Notes: generated by a model from the sequence alone, not told the origin. Positions 51,981 through 63,530 are shown, numbered from the stretch's first letter. The stretch: 64,000 nt of DNA from Synechococcus sp. M44_DOE_062 (GCA_015295985.1 DVDX01000039.1:1-64000), one strand, 5' to 3'. Numbers and translations: made by a program.

Positions 51981-53471
51981 TCAATCTTCCAAAGGATCCA
52001 ACTTGGGATCCAAACTCTTGGCAGTTAGGCGCAGGGCCTCCGCCTGATCCATCACCCGTGGAGCTTGCGCTGCTGTCTCAACACCCTGGCGATAGCTCTC
52101 CCACAGGGGCATTTCTGGGTAAGTCTGCTGCAACTCGCTGATCTGATCCAGAAGGGCCTCCAGCCAGCCCGCCGTGCTCCAGGTGAGCAAAAACTGGAAG
52201 GGGTTCCACAGGTTGAGCTGCCGCCCCAATTCATTTAAGCTCTCGTTGCGAATGGGCGGATCGAAGATGTCCGCCACAGTCATCAGCTGGCGGGCCAGCA
52301 GGGGTCTGAGGATTTTCTCGGCAGCTTCCACCACAGCAGGGATGGCAGCTTGGATCCGGTCGGGGCTGGGAATGTTCCGCGCTTGGGGCAAGGCCTGGAG
52401 CACCAACTCCAGTCGCCGCCCTGCCTCTGCCGATTCCAAAGCCGATTCCAGAGTGGTGCCCACACTGAGAAACACTTCTCCCGTCAGCAGCCGCACTGCG
52501 TCGATAACCAGGTGATACAAGGGGGGGATCACGAGCTTGATCCACTCACTTTGGAAAAACTCCCGCAGCCGTCGTGCTGCATAGTCCCCCACTTGGGTGG
52601 TCTGGATCCCCACTTGGGTGAGATTGAGATACCAGTCGGGAGGGGATCCCTTAGGATCCAGCCAACGGCGCAGCGTTTGCCATTCTTCTTCTGTGAGGGC
52701 AGTTCGTCCCTGTTTTAAGCCGGTTCGCCGCAGCTTGCCCTCGGCATTCAAGAGCTTGCGCAGCTCCGGTGTACCCAACAAGGATAGAGCGCCTGCCGAA
52801 CCCACACTGCCGATCTCGATGGCGATCAAGGCGGCCAGCAAGGCGGCTGAGGCTTTCACCTGGATCTGGCCGGCTTTGTCCATGTTGCTCTGCACTGCTG
52901 TCGCGACCACAAGAGGCAGGCGGCTGTTGCCATAGGCACGGGCACTCATCGCCTCCAGAGCAGAGCGTTGGTCAGAGGTCAGTGTCCGAGCCCAAGGAGG
53001 GATCCTATCGGTTTCCGCTTCTGGATGGGCCGGTTCCTGTAAGCCGTGATACAGTAGGCTAGCCACCCAGGCTCGATCGGCAGCCCGCTGCAAAGAGCCG
53101 ATGACCACTTCCCATTGGCAGGGGTTGAGCAAAGGCAAGAGCACTTGCAGCTCTCGGTGGACGGGCTCTGGGGATCCCGCCGTTCTCGACTGTTCCAGAG
53201 CGCCTTGCAGCCGATCCCGCGCCTCTCGGCACAGCCCGCCCCACTCCAGTTGCAGGCGAGCCAAGGTTTGTTGCACCGTTTCTTCAGAGCGCCGGGGTAG
53301 ATCCTGCCAGCCCGCTTCCAGTTGCCGCCACAGCTCCTCCCAGTTCAGGCCCTCAGCAGCACCATTCACGGGATCCGAGGCAACCTTTGCGCTGGGCGAG
53401 GCATTTTGGGGCAAAGCGGGTTCCAGGGGTTCAGGCATGGACAGAACTGGCCTCAAGGGGATTACCGGCAT
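51981..53471 (-). CDS. Hypothetical protein of about 500 residues
   Basis: The ATG at 53471 is used; the frame reaches back to 53543 inside argC, which is unlikely to be translated. The protein is mostly alpha-helical with a moderately hydrophobic centre (QVKASAALLAALIAIEIGSV, WIKLVIPPLYHLVIDAVRLL) that could insert in or sit against the membrane. The ends are charged. No motif or repeat is recognised. It overlaps the argC end by a few codons at most and is probably co-transcribed with it. I can say only that the codon pattern is that of a real gene. Confidence 0.65.
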   Translation of the reverse strand: MPVIPLRPVLSMPEPLEPALPQNASPSAKVASDPVNGAAEGLNWEELWRQLEAGWQDLPRRSEETVQQTLARLQLEWGGLCREARDRLQGALEQSRTAGSPEPVHRELQVLLPLLNPCQWEVVIGSLQRAADRAWVASLLYHGLQEPAHPEAETDRIPPWARTLTSDQRSALEAMSARAYGNSRLPLVVATAVQSNMDKAGQIQVKASAALLAALIAIEIGSVGSAGALSLLGTPELRKLLNAEGKLRRTGLKQGRTALTEEEWQTLRRWLDPKGSPPDWYLNLTQVGIQTTQVGDYAARRLREFFQSEWIKLVIPPLYHLVIDAVRLLTGEVFLSVGTTLESALESAEAGRRLELVLQALPQARNIPSPDRIQAAIPAVVEAAEKILRPLLARQLMTVADIFDPPIRNESLNELGRQLNLWNPFQFLLTWSTAGWLEALLDQISELQQTYPEMPLWESYRQGVETAAQAPRVMDQAEALRLTAKSLDPKLDPLED

Positions 53472-53476
53472 TATAG

Positions 53477-54583
53477 CTAGGGGTAAAACGCCAGCCGAGG
53501 CAAACCCAACGTCTCCGGCCAGCCCATCATCAGGTTGAGACACTGCACCGCCTGCCCTGCTTGCCCCTTCATCAGGTTATCAATCACCGATAGGACGATA
53601 ACACGGTTGGTGCGGCTGTCCACCTCCACCCCAATCATGCAGGTGTTGGTGCCGGAGACCCATTTGGTTTGGGGGTAAACCCCCCGCGGCAGCACCTTCA
53701 CCCAGGGAGATTGGCGATAGAAAGCGTTGTAAATGGTGAGCAAATCTTCCCCTACAAAGCCGGGATCCCGCAGGGTGGCATACAGCGTGACGTGGATCCC
53801 CCGCACCATGGGCACCAGATGGGGCGTAAATTGCACGGTGATGGGGGTGTGGGTCAGGTCGGTGCAGGCTTGCTCGATTTCGGGTGTATGCCGGTGCTGG
53901 GCCACTCCATAGGCCGCCAGAGAGCTATCCACTTCGGCAAACAGGGATCCCACCTTGGGGGTACGACCTGCCCCCGAAACACCGGACTTGGCATCGAAAA
54001 TGAGGCTGTCCAGCTCCACCAACCCCTGTCGCAGCAGAGGGGCAACCGCCAACAACGAAGCAGTGGGATAGCAGCCGGGACAGCCCACCAGTTGGGCTTG
54101 GGCAATCGCCTCGCGATAAAGCTCCGGCAACCCATAGACCGCCTGCTCATTGGCCTGGCGATAGGCAGGGCTAGGCCAGTTGGGATCTGTCTGACCCATG
54201 CGGTACCAAGATTGGTAGGTGGCCAGATTGCGAAAGCGGTAATCTGCCGACAGATCCAAGACTTTGCACCCCTTGGCCAGTAAAGGCGGAGCCAGCTCGG
54301 CAGCCAGCCCATTGGGGAGAGACAAAAACACCACATCGCTGTTGGCGGCGATGCGATCCACCTCTACCGGCTGAACGGTCAGATCCACAGCCTGAGCCAA
54401 CTGGGGATAGAGATCCCCGTAGCGCTTGCCGGCGCTGTCTTGCCCAGCCAGGTAGGTGATCTGCACGCCGGGGTGCTCGCTCAAGAGCCGCACCAACTGC
54501 ACCCCTCCGTAGCCGGAAGCGCCGACAATGCCAATGCGGACAGGCTCTGTGGGGTGGGGCGGGCGGGGCGCCATGTTGGCCAT
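53477..54583 (-). CDS. argC: N-acetyl-gamma-glutamyl-phosphate reductase
   Basis: NADPH-dependent reduction in arginine biosynthesis. Rossmann start [23 protein letters not shown] at residues 17-39, [25 protein letters not shown], and the catalytic Cys in [13 protein letters not shown] (Cys171 of this start). [10 protein letters not shown] and HRHTPEIEQ follow, giving the standard 368-residue enzyme from ATG 54583. The open frame upstream to 54688 lacks family similarity. The gene upstream on the other strand starts 235 bases away, with a hairpin repeat in between. Confidence 0.95.
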   Translation of the reverse strand: MANMAPRPPHPTEPVRIGIVGASGYGGVQLVRLLSEHPGVQITYLAGQDSAGKRYGDLYPQLAQAVDLTVQPVEVDRIAANSDVVFLSLPNGLAAELAPPLLAKGCKVLDLSADYRFRNLATYQSWYRMGQTDPNWPSPAYRQANEQAVYGLPELYREAIAQAQLVGCPGCYPTASLLAVAPLLRQGLVELDSLIFDAKSGVSGAGRTPKVGSLFAEVDSSLAAYGVAQHRHTPEIEQACTDLTHTPITVQFTPHLVPMVRGIHVTLYATLRDPGFVGEDLLTIYNAFYRQSPWVKVLPRGVYPQTKWVSGTNTCMIGVEVDSRTNRVIVLSVIDNLMKGQAGQAVQCLNLMMGWPETLGLPRLAFYP

Positions 54584-54689
54584 GGGGAGTTGCCTGTGCA
54601 AGAAGGTTACATGATGGTCTGCCCTAAGTTCTATCGCATTTTTCTGCTGCATTTGACGCTGCATGGGTGCGGATCCCATCTTGTTCATT

Positions 54690-54710
54690 TGCGTTAGCGT
54701 TGCGTAGCAA
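54690..54710 (+). repeat. Double-hairpin repeat upstream of argC
   Basis: TGC-GTTA-GCG (T-G wobble) then TTGC-GTA-GCAA, fully paired. Confidence 0.85.
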
Positions 54711-54818
54711 TCCAGGGGGATTTGTTATGCTGGGTTCACTTGAGCTGCTTGGGCCTTGGCAGCAGCTTTCATCTTCTACTGAAATGTCTGTCTGTGTAGC
54801 TTTCCGAATCTGCGATCT

Positions 54819-55103
54819 ATGCACTATGAGCGACTGATCAACATTGTTTTGCGGGCCTACGGCCAAAGCAGCCGCCACGGTCTGGATCAAGAAACGCTGA
54901 CCCTCTACTCAGAAGGCCCCTACACCCTCTACAAGCTCACTTCCCATTTCGATCGCCGCTCCATTTTTGTGTTGGCCCAGAATCAGCGGGATATGTTTGT
55001 TTCTGGCGATGCGTTTAACAACAGGCTGATCCCAGGGGAATGGCAGGCGTGGCTGCACCAGAAAGCGCTGGGCATCGCTCCCGACATGGCACAAGCAGGT
55101 TAG
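54819..55103 (+). CDS. Conserved-looking hypothetical protein
   Basis: A 94-residue soluble protein: MHYERLINIVLRAYGQSS, then LTLYSEGPYTLYKLTSHFDR, FVLAQNQRDMFVSGDAFNN and a basic, helical end. The composition and codon pattern look genuine. No domain is recognised. It lies divergent from argC and 137 bases from the convergent comB, so it gives no functional hint. Confidence 0.6.
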   Translation: MHYERLINIVLRAYGQSSRHGLDQETLTLYSEGPYTLYKLTSHFDRRSIFVLAQNQRDMFVSGDAFNNRLIPGEWQAWLHQKALGIAPDMAQAG

Positions 55104-55239
55104 CCGAAGACCATGTCTGGCGTGGAAGGATCCCCAAGCCTACGCCCGGCCTGTTGAGATCCAGCCCATGCTGACAATGGCCGCCTACTTCCAGCCCAGA
55201 GGGTGGTGGGATCCACAGATTGCTCCATCCATCTGGGAT

Positions 55240-55968
55240 CTACCCGCCACTGGCCAAAACCCCTGGCTGAACCTGTCGGGGCACCACCCAGAGACGATCC
55301 AGATCGGCACAGTAGGCCAGATCCTTATCGTTTTCCGGCCCCAGACCCAACAACCGTTGCCCGTGGCTGGAGCGCCGCAACAAACCCAGCAGATCATCCT
55401 GCCAAGTTTGGTACAGGGCCAAGGCCGCCACAGCCTCGTCGTTGCCCAACTGGTTCAAAGAGCAGCCCAAGTGATGCAGGATAGCCCCGGCGCAGGCGGT
55501 ATCTTCCAGCGAAAAGGCCCCTTCCCAACCGGATCCCACCAGCCACACCTCGGCAAAGGATCCCCGTCTGAGAAAATCCACCACGGCCCCCAAGTTTACC
55601 AAGGCTGCTGTGATCACCACTGGGATCCCTTCAATGCGCTGTAGGCTGCGCGTGCCGTTGGTGGTGCTCAGAAAGATGCGCTTGTCCCGCACGCGATCGG
55701 GGGTGTAGTCGAGGGGGGAATTGCCCAGATCGAACCCTGCCACCGCTTTGCCCCCCCGTTCCCCGGCCAAAAGCCGCTTGGAAGCCGGCCAGTTTTGACT
55801 TGCCTCTTGGAGCTGCTGCAAGTGGGCAAACACCTGTACCGCTTCTGCTCCTGCTGCCAGCGCTGTGGCAATGGTGGTGGTGGCCCGCAGCACATCAATG
55901 GCCACTGCACACTCTGGGATCCCGGATGAAGGCACCTGTTCAGGCGTATGGAAGTGGAAAAACTGCAT
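55240..55968 (-). CDS. comB: 2-phosphosulfolactate phosphatase (ComB family)
   Basis: ComB family, named for a step in methanogen coenzyme M synthesis; in cyanobacteria the substrate is uncertain. The core motifs [22 protein letters not shown] (Asp in an Mg-binding position), [34 protein letters not shown] and [16 protein letters not shown] are conserved. 242 residues, complete. ATG 55968 is the family start. The ABC-2 permease gene is 26 bases upstream on the same strand. Confidence 0.88.
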   Translation of the reverse strand: MQFFHFHTPEQVPSSGIPECAVAIDVLRATTTIATALAAGAEAVQVFAHLQQLQEASQNWPASKRLLAGERGGKAVAGFDLGNSPLDYTPDRVRDKRIFLSTTNGTRSLQRIEGIPVVITAALVNLGAVVDFLRRGSFAEVWLVGSGWEGAFSLEDTACAGAILHHLGCSLNQLGNDEAVAALALYQTWQDDLLGLLRRSSHGQRLLGLGPENDKDLAYCADLDRLWVVPRQVQPGVLASGG

Positions 55969-55994
55969 GGGGAAAGGGGTAAGGATCGGAAACG

Positions 55995-56768
55995 TTAGAA
56001 CTCACGCCGGGCGAACACCAACACCGCCAGAATCAGCAGCAAAAGGGTGTAAGCCAAGCCGTAAAGTGCATCTCCGAGAAGTTCTGCAGGAGGTGGAACT
56101 TGGCCGTAAACCGCAGCATCTCTCAGATTGAGGCGCTCCAGATCCGGCAGGATCAAATAAATCACCTCAAACACTTTGCCCAATCCGGCCTCTTCCACCA
56201 GCTTGCTCAGTTGCAGCAGGGCGCGGCTGGCATGGCCCATCAGGAACAGGGCAATGGTGTAGAGGGTGGCCAGAATCGAGGAAGTGAAAACCCCGAACAG
56301 TAGGGCTGCAGCAACGATCAGCACCAACTCCAAGAAAGTGAAGACCGTCGCCCAGAGAATGGCCAAGAGAGGGATCGGGGCCTGCACCAGCAGCAGGCTG
56401 AGCAGAAACACAACTGTCATCAGCAGCACCAGCACCGACAGCAGAGCCGATAGGCCCAGATGCTTGCCGACAATGAACTCTGCCCGGCTCATGGGTTTGG
56501 CGATCAGCACATAGACCGTGCGTTTTTCGATCTCTTTATTCACCAACCCTGTGCCCACGACAATGGCCACGATCAGGCCGAAGAAGTGAATGGCTGCCAA
56601 CCCCAGGTCGGCAATGATTTTGTTGTGGGCCTGGTTGGCCACCTGCGGGATCAAAACAGCGGCCCCCAGCATGGCCACCGCAAATACCATCACCAGGTAG
56701 AGAATCCGATCCCGAATCGTTTCCCGGAAGACGTTGTGGGCAATGGCCACCACGCGCGACGCATCCAT
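55995..56768 (-). CDS. ABC-2 type transporter permease (NosY-like)
   Basis: A 257-residue membrane protein with six helices. [53 protein letters not shown] (the NKEIE...LIAKP.SR signature of ABC-2 membrane subunits), two further helix pairs and a final [22 protein letters not shown]. Such permeases partner with a separate ATPase, which is not adjacent. It probably exports or repositions lipids or antibiotics, but the substrate is unknown. ATG 56768 starts the family-like N-terminus; TTG 56780 in frame is the alternative. It diverges from purS. Confidence 0.8.
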   Translation of the reverse strand: MDASRVVAIAHNVFRETIRDRILYLVMVFAVAMLGAAVLIPQVANQAHNKIIADLGLAAIHFFGLIVAIVVGTGLVNKEIEKRTVYVLIAKPMSRAEFIVGKHLGLSALLSVLVLLMTVVFLLSLLLVQAPIPLLAILWATVFTFLELVLIVAAALLFGVFTSSILATLYTIALFLMGHASRALLQLSKLVEEAGLGKVFEVIYLILPDLERLNLRDAAVYGQVPPPAELLGDALYGLAYTLLLLILAVLVFARREF

Positions 56769-56830
56769 AGCTGAACCCAAAGCTGTGCTGATTCGACTGG
56801 TACACTGGTAACAGATCCAGCCTTTATTCT

Positions 56831-57088
56831 ATGCAGTTCCAGGCCCAGATCCAGATTCACCTGCGCCCCTCTGTTCTCGATCCTGTCGGGGCCGCCGTCC
56901 AGTCCAGCCTGCATCAGTTGGGGCATACCCAGGTGCAGCAGGTACGCATTGGCAAGCACATCCAATTGCAGCTAGAGGCCCCCGACGCCGAGACCGCCCA
57001 CCGCCAGGTGGATGAGCTGTGCCATCAACTGCTGGCCAACCCGGTGATTGAGACTTATCAAATCCAAGTGGATCCCATCGGTGGTTAA
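56831..57088 (+). CDS. purS: Phosphoribosylformylglycinamidine synthase subunit PurS
   Basis: An 85-residue alpha-beta protein (FQAQIQIHLRPSVLDPVGAA, QVRIGKHIQLQLEAPDAETA, VDELCHQLLANPVIETYQI). PurS bridges PurQ and PurL in the multisubunit FGAM synthase of purine synthesis. The start ATG 56831 follows TTCT with no clear ribosome-binding site. purQ follows 171 bases downstream on the same strand; purL is not nearby. Confidence 0.93.
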   Translation: MQFQAQIQIHLRPSVLDPVGAAVQSSLHQLGHTQVQQVRIGKHIQLQLEAPDAETAHRQVDELCHQLLANPVIETYQIQVDPIGG

Positions 57089-57259
57089 TTCGATGGGTTC
57101 ACGTGATTCGGGGTTATTTGATGTATTCTAAACAACCGTGAAGTTACTCGTTTCACAGTTCCCAGTTTCTTCAGAGGGGAGAAAAACTGAGAAAATGTCT
57201 CAAGCTCTTTAGAATGGCTATAATCCTACCCTCTTCTTTGCTCTCATCAAGGGATCCCA

Positions 57260-57937
57260 ATGGCCGGCGTGCGGTTTGGCATCGTTGTTTTTCCGGGTTC
57301 CAACTGCGACCGAGATGTAGCCTGGGTAACCCGCGGCCTCTTGGGCTGCCCAACGCGGCTGATCTGGCACCGGGAGACGGATTTGTCGGGGCTGGATGTG
57401 GTGGTGCTGCCGGGGGGCTTCAGCTATGGGGATTATTTGCGGTGCGGGGCTATCGCTCGCTTTGCCCCGGTGATGGGATCCCTGAAGGAGCACGCGGCGC
57501 GAGGGGGCTATGTGCTGGGCATTTGCAATGGCTTTCAGATCTTGACAGAGGCAGGCCTGCTGCCGGGGGCACTGGTGCGCAATGCCAACCTGCACTTTAT
57601 CTGCGACCGAGTGGGGATCTGTGTAGAACGGCAGGATCTCCCCTGGACAAGCGCGTATCCCCAAGGATCCACCCTAACCCTGCCCATCGCCCATGGGGAA
57701 GGCCGCTACACCTGTGATCCGGATACCCTCAAGCAGTTGCAGGATCGAGGGCAGATCGTCTTTCGCTATGCTCCGGTTGCGCCCAACGGCTCTGTGGACA
57801 ACATCGCCGGCATTTGCGATCCCAGCGGTCGGATTCTGGGTTTAATGCCCCACCCTGAGCGGGCAGCAGATCCCGATTTGCCAGGGCAAGATGGGATCCC
57901 CTTTTGGCAGTCGATTTTGCGCAGCTTCGCCGCATAA
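57260..57937 (+). CDS. purQ: Phosphoribosylformylglycinamidine synthase subunit PurQ
   Basis: Glutaminase subunit of FGAM synthase, supplying ammonia to Pur[19 protein letters not shown] opens the class I amidotransferase fold. The nucleophile Cys lies in [17 protein letters not shown], and the His/Glu pair in [13 protein letters not shown]. 225 residues, complete. The ATG at 57260 immediately follows a GGGATCCC word. The gene converges with a response regulator 17 bases away. Confidence 0.96.
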   Translation: MAGVRFGIVVFPGSNCDRDVAWVTRGLLGCPTRLIWHRETDLSGLDVVVLPGGFSYGDYLRCGAIARFAPVMGSLKEHAARGGYVLGICNGFQILTEAGLLPGALVRNANLHFICDRVGICVERQDLPWTSAYPQGSTLTLPIAHGEGRYTCDPDTLKQLQDRGQIVFRYAPVAPNGSVDNIAGICDPSGRILGLMPHPERAADPDLPGQDGIPFWQSILRSFAA

Positions 57938-57954
57938 CTCTTCTCCAGGAGAAC

Positions 57955-58365
57955 TCACCCCTGCCCCGGCCCTCGAGACAACACCTGGCGAACTTGATTC
58001 ACCATTTCCTCGTGATCCACCACCGGCTTGGCAATGTAGCCATCTGCCCCGCTCTGGGCCAAAAATGCCTCGCGGTCGCCGCGCATCGCGTGGGCCGTCA
58101 CCAAAATGATGGGGATGGAGCTGCTTTTCGGATCCCCCTTCAGCAGTTGGGCAATGCGGATCCCGTCCACCGCCTCGCCGCGAAAGGTGCTCTGGGAGAG
58201 GGAAACATCCAACAAAATGACATCCACCTCGTGCCCCTGGGCCAGCTTCAAAATCTGCTCCACATCCTGGCTGTGAAAGACCTCAAAACCTCCCCGCCGT
58301 CGCAACACCTTCTCAAAAACACGGGCGTTGATCGGATCATCTTCCACCAGCAGCACTGTTGCCAT
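57955..58365 (-). CDS. Single-domain response regulator (CheY-like)
   Basis: A 136-residue stand-alone receiver domain: acidic pocket E8-D9-D10 in VLLVEDDPINA, phospho-acceptor Asp53 in VILLDVSLSQ, Thr in IILVTAHAM and Lys in GYIAKPVV. The alpha4-beta5 face is normal. A slightly long segment after Asp53 (SQSTFRGEAVDG) differs from canonical CheY. There is no output domain, so it acts through protein contacts. No histidine kinase is adjacent; the one at 20703 is far away. Confidence 0.92.
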   Translation of the reverse strand: MATVLLVEDDPINARVFEKVLRRRGGFEVFHSQDVEQILKLAQGHEVDVILLDVSLSQSTFRGEAVDGIRIAQLLKGDPKSSSIPIILVTAHAMRGDREAFLAQSGADGYIAKPVVDHEEMVNQVRQVLSRGPGQG

Positions 58366-58738
58366 CGTTAACCCAATCTTGAATCTGAACCCAAGCTAAG
58401 CTATCCCTCGGATCCCAAAAGCCATCCTAAGGCATCCTTAGCAAGTTCAATTTGAGCAGCAGGGCAAGCGTTCTCCTACAGAGTACTGAAGAGTACCGAA
58501 AAGGGTCTCAGTAGCTCTGAGAACTCCCTCCTCCTCTCCCAAAAGAAGGATCCTCAGGTTGCCCCTGCTTGACTATTTTGGAATGACTCCATTCCGATAC
58601 CCAACCGCAAACAGGAAAGCCGGAGAGAGCTCCGGCCTCATCCAGAACCAAGGTTAAACCACAAATCTCAAAAGAGACTGACCTTCCCTCTGCCTTGCTT
58701 AAGCCCGGCACAGCAGGAACGACAGCTATTACCCTGGG
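58366..58738. other. Intergenic region between the response regulator and psbT
   Basis: It contains no convincing gene; a short minus-strand frame (58508-58711) is low quality. A terminator hairpin for psbT lies at 58619-58636. Upstream of the response regulator GGATCCC-rich sequence is seen but no repeat of the double-hairpin family. Confidence 0.5.
58619..58636 (-). terminator. Probable terminator of the psbB-psbT transcript
   Basis: On the minus strand GCCGGAG-CTCT-CTCCGGC, seven perfect pairs, followed by TTTCCTGTTT. It lies about 100 bases after the psbT stop. Confidence 0.65.
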
Positions 58739-58837
58739 TTACTTCTTGGTAATTCTCGGAGTTTCGCGAAAGGCAACCGCGAAAAACAAAAGGCCCAACG
58801 TCAAAAACAGGATAAAGGTGTAGGTGATGGCTTCCAT
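58739..58837 (-). CDS. psbT: Photosystem II protein T
   Basis: A 32-residue single-helix protein: [14 protein letters not shown] then [18 protein letters not shown]. The length and the F(A/V)..FAxAFRE.PRI pattern identify PsbT, which sits at the PSII dimer interface. GGAGG lies 7 bases upstream of ATG 58837. It follows psbB by about 106 bases on the same strand, the conserved psbB-psbT order of cyanobacteria and chloroplasts. Confidence 0.95.
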   Translation of the reverse strand: MEAITYTFILFLTLGLLFFAVAFRETPRITKK

Positions 58838-58943
58838 ACGAAACCTCCATTTCTAAGGGAGCTTGATTCCAGATTAACTCGGAGCCGCCAGCACCCCCTC
58901 TCCAACGTGAAGCAGAGTGCCGACGGCATCGCTAAAAGGAGCT

Positions 58944-60476
58944 CTAGGCCTCCTGAACCTTGCGGGTAGTGGGATCCCCTACCTTCTGGAAGACGCCGAA
59001 CTCCACCATTTCCTCGCTCATATTCGGGTCAATACCAGCAAACACATCCCGGAAGAGGGTGCGAGCGCCGTGCCAGATGTGACCAAAGAAGAACAGCAGG
59101 GCAAAGACCGCGTGAGCAAAGGTAAACCAACCGCGGGGACTGGTATGGAAGGTGCCGTCCGCTTTGGGAGTTTCTCGGTCGAACTCAAACAACTGACCCA
59201 ACTGAGCCTGGCGGGCATATTTCTTGACGGTTGCCGGGTCGGTAAACACCTGACCGTCCAGCTTGCCGCCGTAGAACTCCACCGTCACGCCCACTTGCTC
59301 AAAGCTATAACGCGACTCCGCCCGACGGAAGGGAATGTCTGCCCGCACCACCCCATCGGCATCCCGCAGGATAACCGGGAAGGTCTCAAAGAAGTTGGGC
59401 ATCCGCTGCACCGTCAGCTCCCGCCCTTCGCGGTCACGGAACACTGGGTAGCCCAGCCACTCAATGGCAATGCCATCCCCTTTGTTCATGGGGCCAGCTC
59501 GGAACAATCCCCCCTTGGCCGGGCTGTTGCCCACGTAGTCGTAGAAGAGCAAAGACTTAGGCAGGGAGTTGTAGGCCTCGCTGCGGGTCATCCCAGCTTC
59601 CATGGCTGCGTTTACCCGGCGGTTAATCTCCTGATTGAAATAGCCAGAATCCCATTGGTAGCGGGTGGGGCCAAACAGCTCCACAGGAGTAGTGGCACTG
59701 CCGTACCACATGGTTCCAGCCACCACAAAACCGGCAAAAAACACCGCCGCAATCGAGCTGGAAAGCACCGTCTCAATGTTCCCCATTCGCAAAGCGCGAT
59801 AGAGGCGTTGGGGTGGGCGTACCGTGATGTGAAATAGACCTGCAATAATGCCCACGATGCCCGCGGCAATGTGATGGGCCACCACCCCCCCGGCGTTGTA
59901 GGGGTTAAAACCGGCTGGCCCCCATTCCGGCGCCACCGGCTGGACGTGTCCCGTCGTTGCATAAGGATCGCTCACCCACATCCCTGGGCCGAACACCCCT
60001 GTCAGGTGGAACGCACCAAAACCAAAGCAGAGGATCCCGGCCAGCAGCAGATGGATCCCAAATATCTTCGGCAGATCCAAAGCCGGCTCGCCGGTGCGGG
60101 GATCCCGGAACAGCTCCAGATCCCAGTACACCCAGTGCCAACAGGCAGCCAAGAAGAGCAATCCAGACAAAACGATATGGGCAGTGGCTACCCCTTCAAA
60201 CGTCCAGAAGCCTGCATTGGCAACGCTCTCGCCGTAAATATTCCAACCGCCCCAGGAGTTAACCACCCCCAGGCGAACCATAAATGGCATGACAAACATG
60301 CCCTGACGCCACATCGGATTCAGGACAGGATCCGACGGATCGAAAATGGCCGCTTCGTAGAGCGCCATCGACCCGGCCCAACCTGCTACCAGAGCGGTAT
60401 GCATCAGGTGAACCGCAATCAGGCGACCTGGGTCATTCAGTACAACCGTATGAACCCGGTACCACGGTAGTCCCAT
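58944..60476 (-). CDS. psbB: Photosystem II CP47 chlorophyll-binding protein
   Basis: Inner antenna of PSII with six membrane helices and about 16 chlorophylls. It begins [20 protein letters not shown] at ATG 60476, the invariant cyanobacterial start, although the frame reaches 60524. His-rich helices ([35 protein letters not shown]) and the large lumenal loop E ([23 protein letters not shown]) are normal. 510 residues. The C-terminus ends [10 protein letters not shown] as expected. The 362 bases upstream hold the divergent promoter region shared with the ferredoxin gene. Confidence 0.98.
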   Translation of the reverse strand: MGLPWYRVHTVVLNDPGRLIAVHLMHTALVAGWAGSMALYEAAIFDPSDPVLNPMWRQGMFVMPFMVRLGVVNSWGGWNIYGESVANAGFWTFEGVATAHIVLSGLLFLAACWHWVYWDLELFRDPRTGEPALDLPKIFGIHLLLAGILCFGFGAFHLTGVFGPGMWVSDPYATTGHVQPVAPEWGPAGFNPYNAGGVVAHHIAAGIVGIIAGLFHITVRPPQRLYRALRMGNIETVLSSSIAAVFFAGFVVAGTMWYGSATTPVELFGPTRYQWDSGYFNQEINRRVNAAMEAGMTRSEAYNSLPKSLLFYDYVGNSPAKGGLFRAGPMNKGDGIAIEWLGYPVFRDREGRELTVQRMPNFFETFPVILRDADGVVRADIPFRRAESRYSFEQVGVTVEFYGGKLDGQVFTDPATVKKYARQAQLGQLFEFDRETPKADGTFHTSPRGWFTFAHAVFALLFFFGHIWHGARTLFRDVFAGIDPNMSEEMVEFGVFQKVGDPTTRKVQEA

Positions 60477-60838
60477 AAAGCTCGATCCTCCACGTTCTCC
60501 AACACTTGCGCAATATCCAGTCAAACAATTAAGCCAACATCTTACCTGGGATCCTGACCTGAGCAGTCTCTTCAGAGCCGAGGGGTGCCGTACCCGCTTG
60601 AACCCCTGAGCGCACCCAAGAGGATATCGCTCTCAGAATTTTCATCACGGGCATCAAACAGTATAACGAAACGCTACCGACCTGAGTGGCTTCAGGCAGG
60701 ATACCGCCTCACTTTAGGCATCATCATCCCAGATCTCTCGGCGGAGATTAAAAATATGACTTAAAATGTTACAATACTTAGCAACTGTGAGCGCTCTCCT
60801 AGCTCAGGCTGAAAGGTGTCGTGGTTTCTGGCAAAGGT
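60477..60838. promoter_or_regulatory. Divergent promoter region of psbB and the ferredoxin gene
   Basis: No gene is present. Toward psbB, TATACT at 60665-60660 (minus strand) is a plausible -10 box. Toward the ferredoxin, TACAAT at 60769-60774 in an AT-rich stretch (TTAAAAATATGACTTAAAAT) is another. Neither has a clear -35 box, so these are suggestions. Confidence 0.4.
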
Positions 60839-61135
60839 ATGGCAACAATCCGCTTCGTCAACGAGAACCGAGAGATCTTCGTCGCTGAAGGCGCTAACCT
60901 GCGCCTAAAGGCCCTGGAAAACCAAATTGATCTCTACAAAATGATGGCCAAGCTGATCAACTGCGGCGGCAACGGCCAATGTGGCACCTGTGTGGTGGAG
61001 ATTGTCGAGGGATCCGAGAATCTCTCCCCTCGCACCGAGGCGGAAAACCGCAAGCTCAAGCGCAAGCCCGACAGCTACCGCCTTGCCTGCCAGACCAAGG
61101 TGCTGGGGGATGTTTCCGTCAAAACCAAGCCCTAG
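60839..61135 (+). CDS. 2Fe-2S ferredoxin-like protein
   Basis: A 98-residue plant/adrenodoxin-type ferredoxin. The cluster Cys residues appear in [16 protein letters not shown] (three Cys) and RLACQTK (the fourth). The start ATG 60839 gives [18 protein letters not shown]; an in-frame GTG at 60821 is six codons upstream. The family-typical basic segment [12 protein letters not shown] precedes the last Cys. It is not the main photosynthetic PetF type, whose spacing C-x4-C-x2-C is close but whose surroundings differ. Its redox partner is unknown. psbM follows 85 bases downstream. Confidence 0.85.
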   Translation: MATIRFVNENREIFVAEGANLRLKALENQIDLYKMMAKLINCGGNGQCGTCVVEIVEGSENLSPRTEAENRKLKRKPDSYRLACQTKVLGDVSVKTKP

Positions 61136-61220
61136 CCTTGGCCCGTCGGTTTTCCCCTTGGGCAAGTCGTACCCAAGAGTGGTATGCTGACTGCCAGTTA
61201 GGGTTGCGGCATCTAGAGAT

Positions 61221-61328
61221 ATGGAGACGAACTACCTGGGCATCTTGGCTACCCTCTTGGTTGTTTTGGTGCCCGCCATCTTCCTGGTGATTTTGTACGT
61301 GCAAACCTCCAGCAGATCTGGCGACTGA
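61221..61328 (+). CDS. psbM: Photosystem II protein M
   Basis: A 35-residue single-helix protein: [20 protein letters not shown] then [15 protein letters not shown]. It matches PsbM in length and in LG..AT.L.VL.PA.FL.ILY.QT. PsbM sits at the PSII dimer interface. It was found by direct reading, as it is short. AGAG lies just upstream of ATG 61221. It follows the ferredoxin gene on the same strand. Confidence 0.95.
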   Translation: METNYLGILATLLVVLVPAIFLVILYVQTSSRSGD

Positions 61329-61380
61329 CTGGGATCTCCTACTGGCTCAAGTCGCGCAGAGGATGCTCCCAAGGCCGGTC

Positions 61381-61416
61381 AAAAAAGGGATCCCCTGTCT
61401 GCAAGAGGATCCCCTT
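61381..61416 (-). terminator. Probable terminator downstream of the VOC gene
   Basis: On the minus strand AAGGGGATCC and GGATCCCTT can pair around a short loop, followed by TTTTTT. The arms are GGGATCCC-type words. It lies 50 bases past the VOC gene stop. Confidence 0.55.
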
Positions 61417-61465
61417 GGGTTAAACAAGCTGAGAGTACTTGGGCGAGTGCCCTCAAGCCACTGGG

Positions 61466-61852
61466 TTAAGCCGTTGCCTGGGCTGCCTTGGCTTGGTCAA
61501 AGGTTCCTGTAGGCTCATACAAAAACTCAAATAGGTTGCCGTCGGGATCCTTGCCGTAGAAAGAGGCAGTGCCATCCCGGTGGCTGTGGATTTCGCCCAC
61601 CAGAATCCCTTGGGATTTCAGGCGCTGGTGCTCTTGCTGGAGCTCCTCCAAGCTGCTGAAGACAAAGCCAAAGTGGGGCCCTGCTGCGCGATAGCCCGGC
61701 CCCAATAGGGCCAGCCCATCCTCTCCCGCCTTCATGTAGGCCCAGTCCGGATCCTGCCAGACGTTGACCATGCCCAGCTTTTGGTAGAACTCCACCGCTT
61801 TGGGGATGTCTTCTACCCGGATAGCGACATGCCCGAGTTGTCTAAGTGCCAT
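61466..61852 (-). CDS. VOC (glyoxalase/bleomycin-resistance) family protein
   Basis: A 128-residue single VOC module pair from ATG 61852: LGHVAIRVEDIPKAVEFYQKL (first metal His), GPHFGFVFSSLEELQQEHQR (second), and DGTASFYGKDPDGNLFEFLYE with the conserved PDGN and the terminal Glu ligand. These dimeric beta-barrel enzymes act on varied small molecules; the substrate is unknown. The frame extends 11 codons upstream without family similarity. Confidence 0.85.
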   Translation of the reverse strand: MALRQLGHVAIRVEDIPKAVEFYQKLGMVNVWQDPDWAYMKAGEDGLALLGPGYRAAGPHFGFVFSSLEELQQEHQRLKSQGILVGEIHSHRDGTASFYGKDPDGNLFEFLYEPTGTFDQAKAAQATA

Positions 61853-62057
61853 ACCATCCTCTGTGCTCAATTGAGCCAACTGCAATGGTTCTCCTCTAGA
61901 TCAGCTTGACACACTCGCCGCCGCAAAAGGCAGGGATCCCTGCGGCAAGACAGGCCCAGCTTCTCTGATAACTTGAGGCCGGGATCCCAGTCCAGTCTAT
62001 AGACAGGACAGACAATGGCCTTTCTTAAATCCATCAGTCAAGGGATGGATTCAGAGC

Positions 62058-63530
<1,473 letters not shown>

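Noticed and set aside
58508-58711. Minus-strand 67-codon frame between the response regulator and psbT
   Set aside because: It spans the probable psbT terminator hairpin and has no recognisable features.
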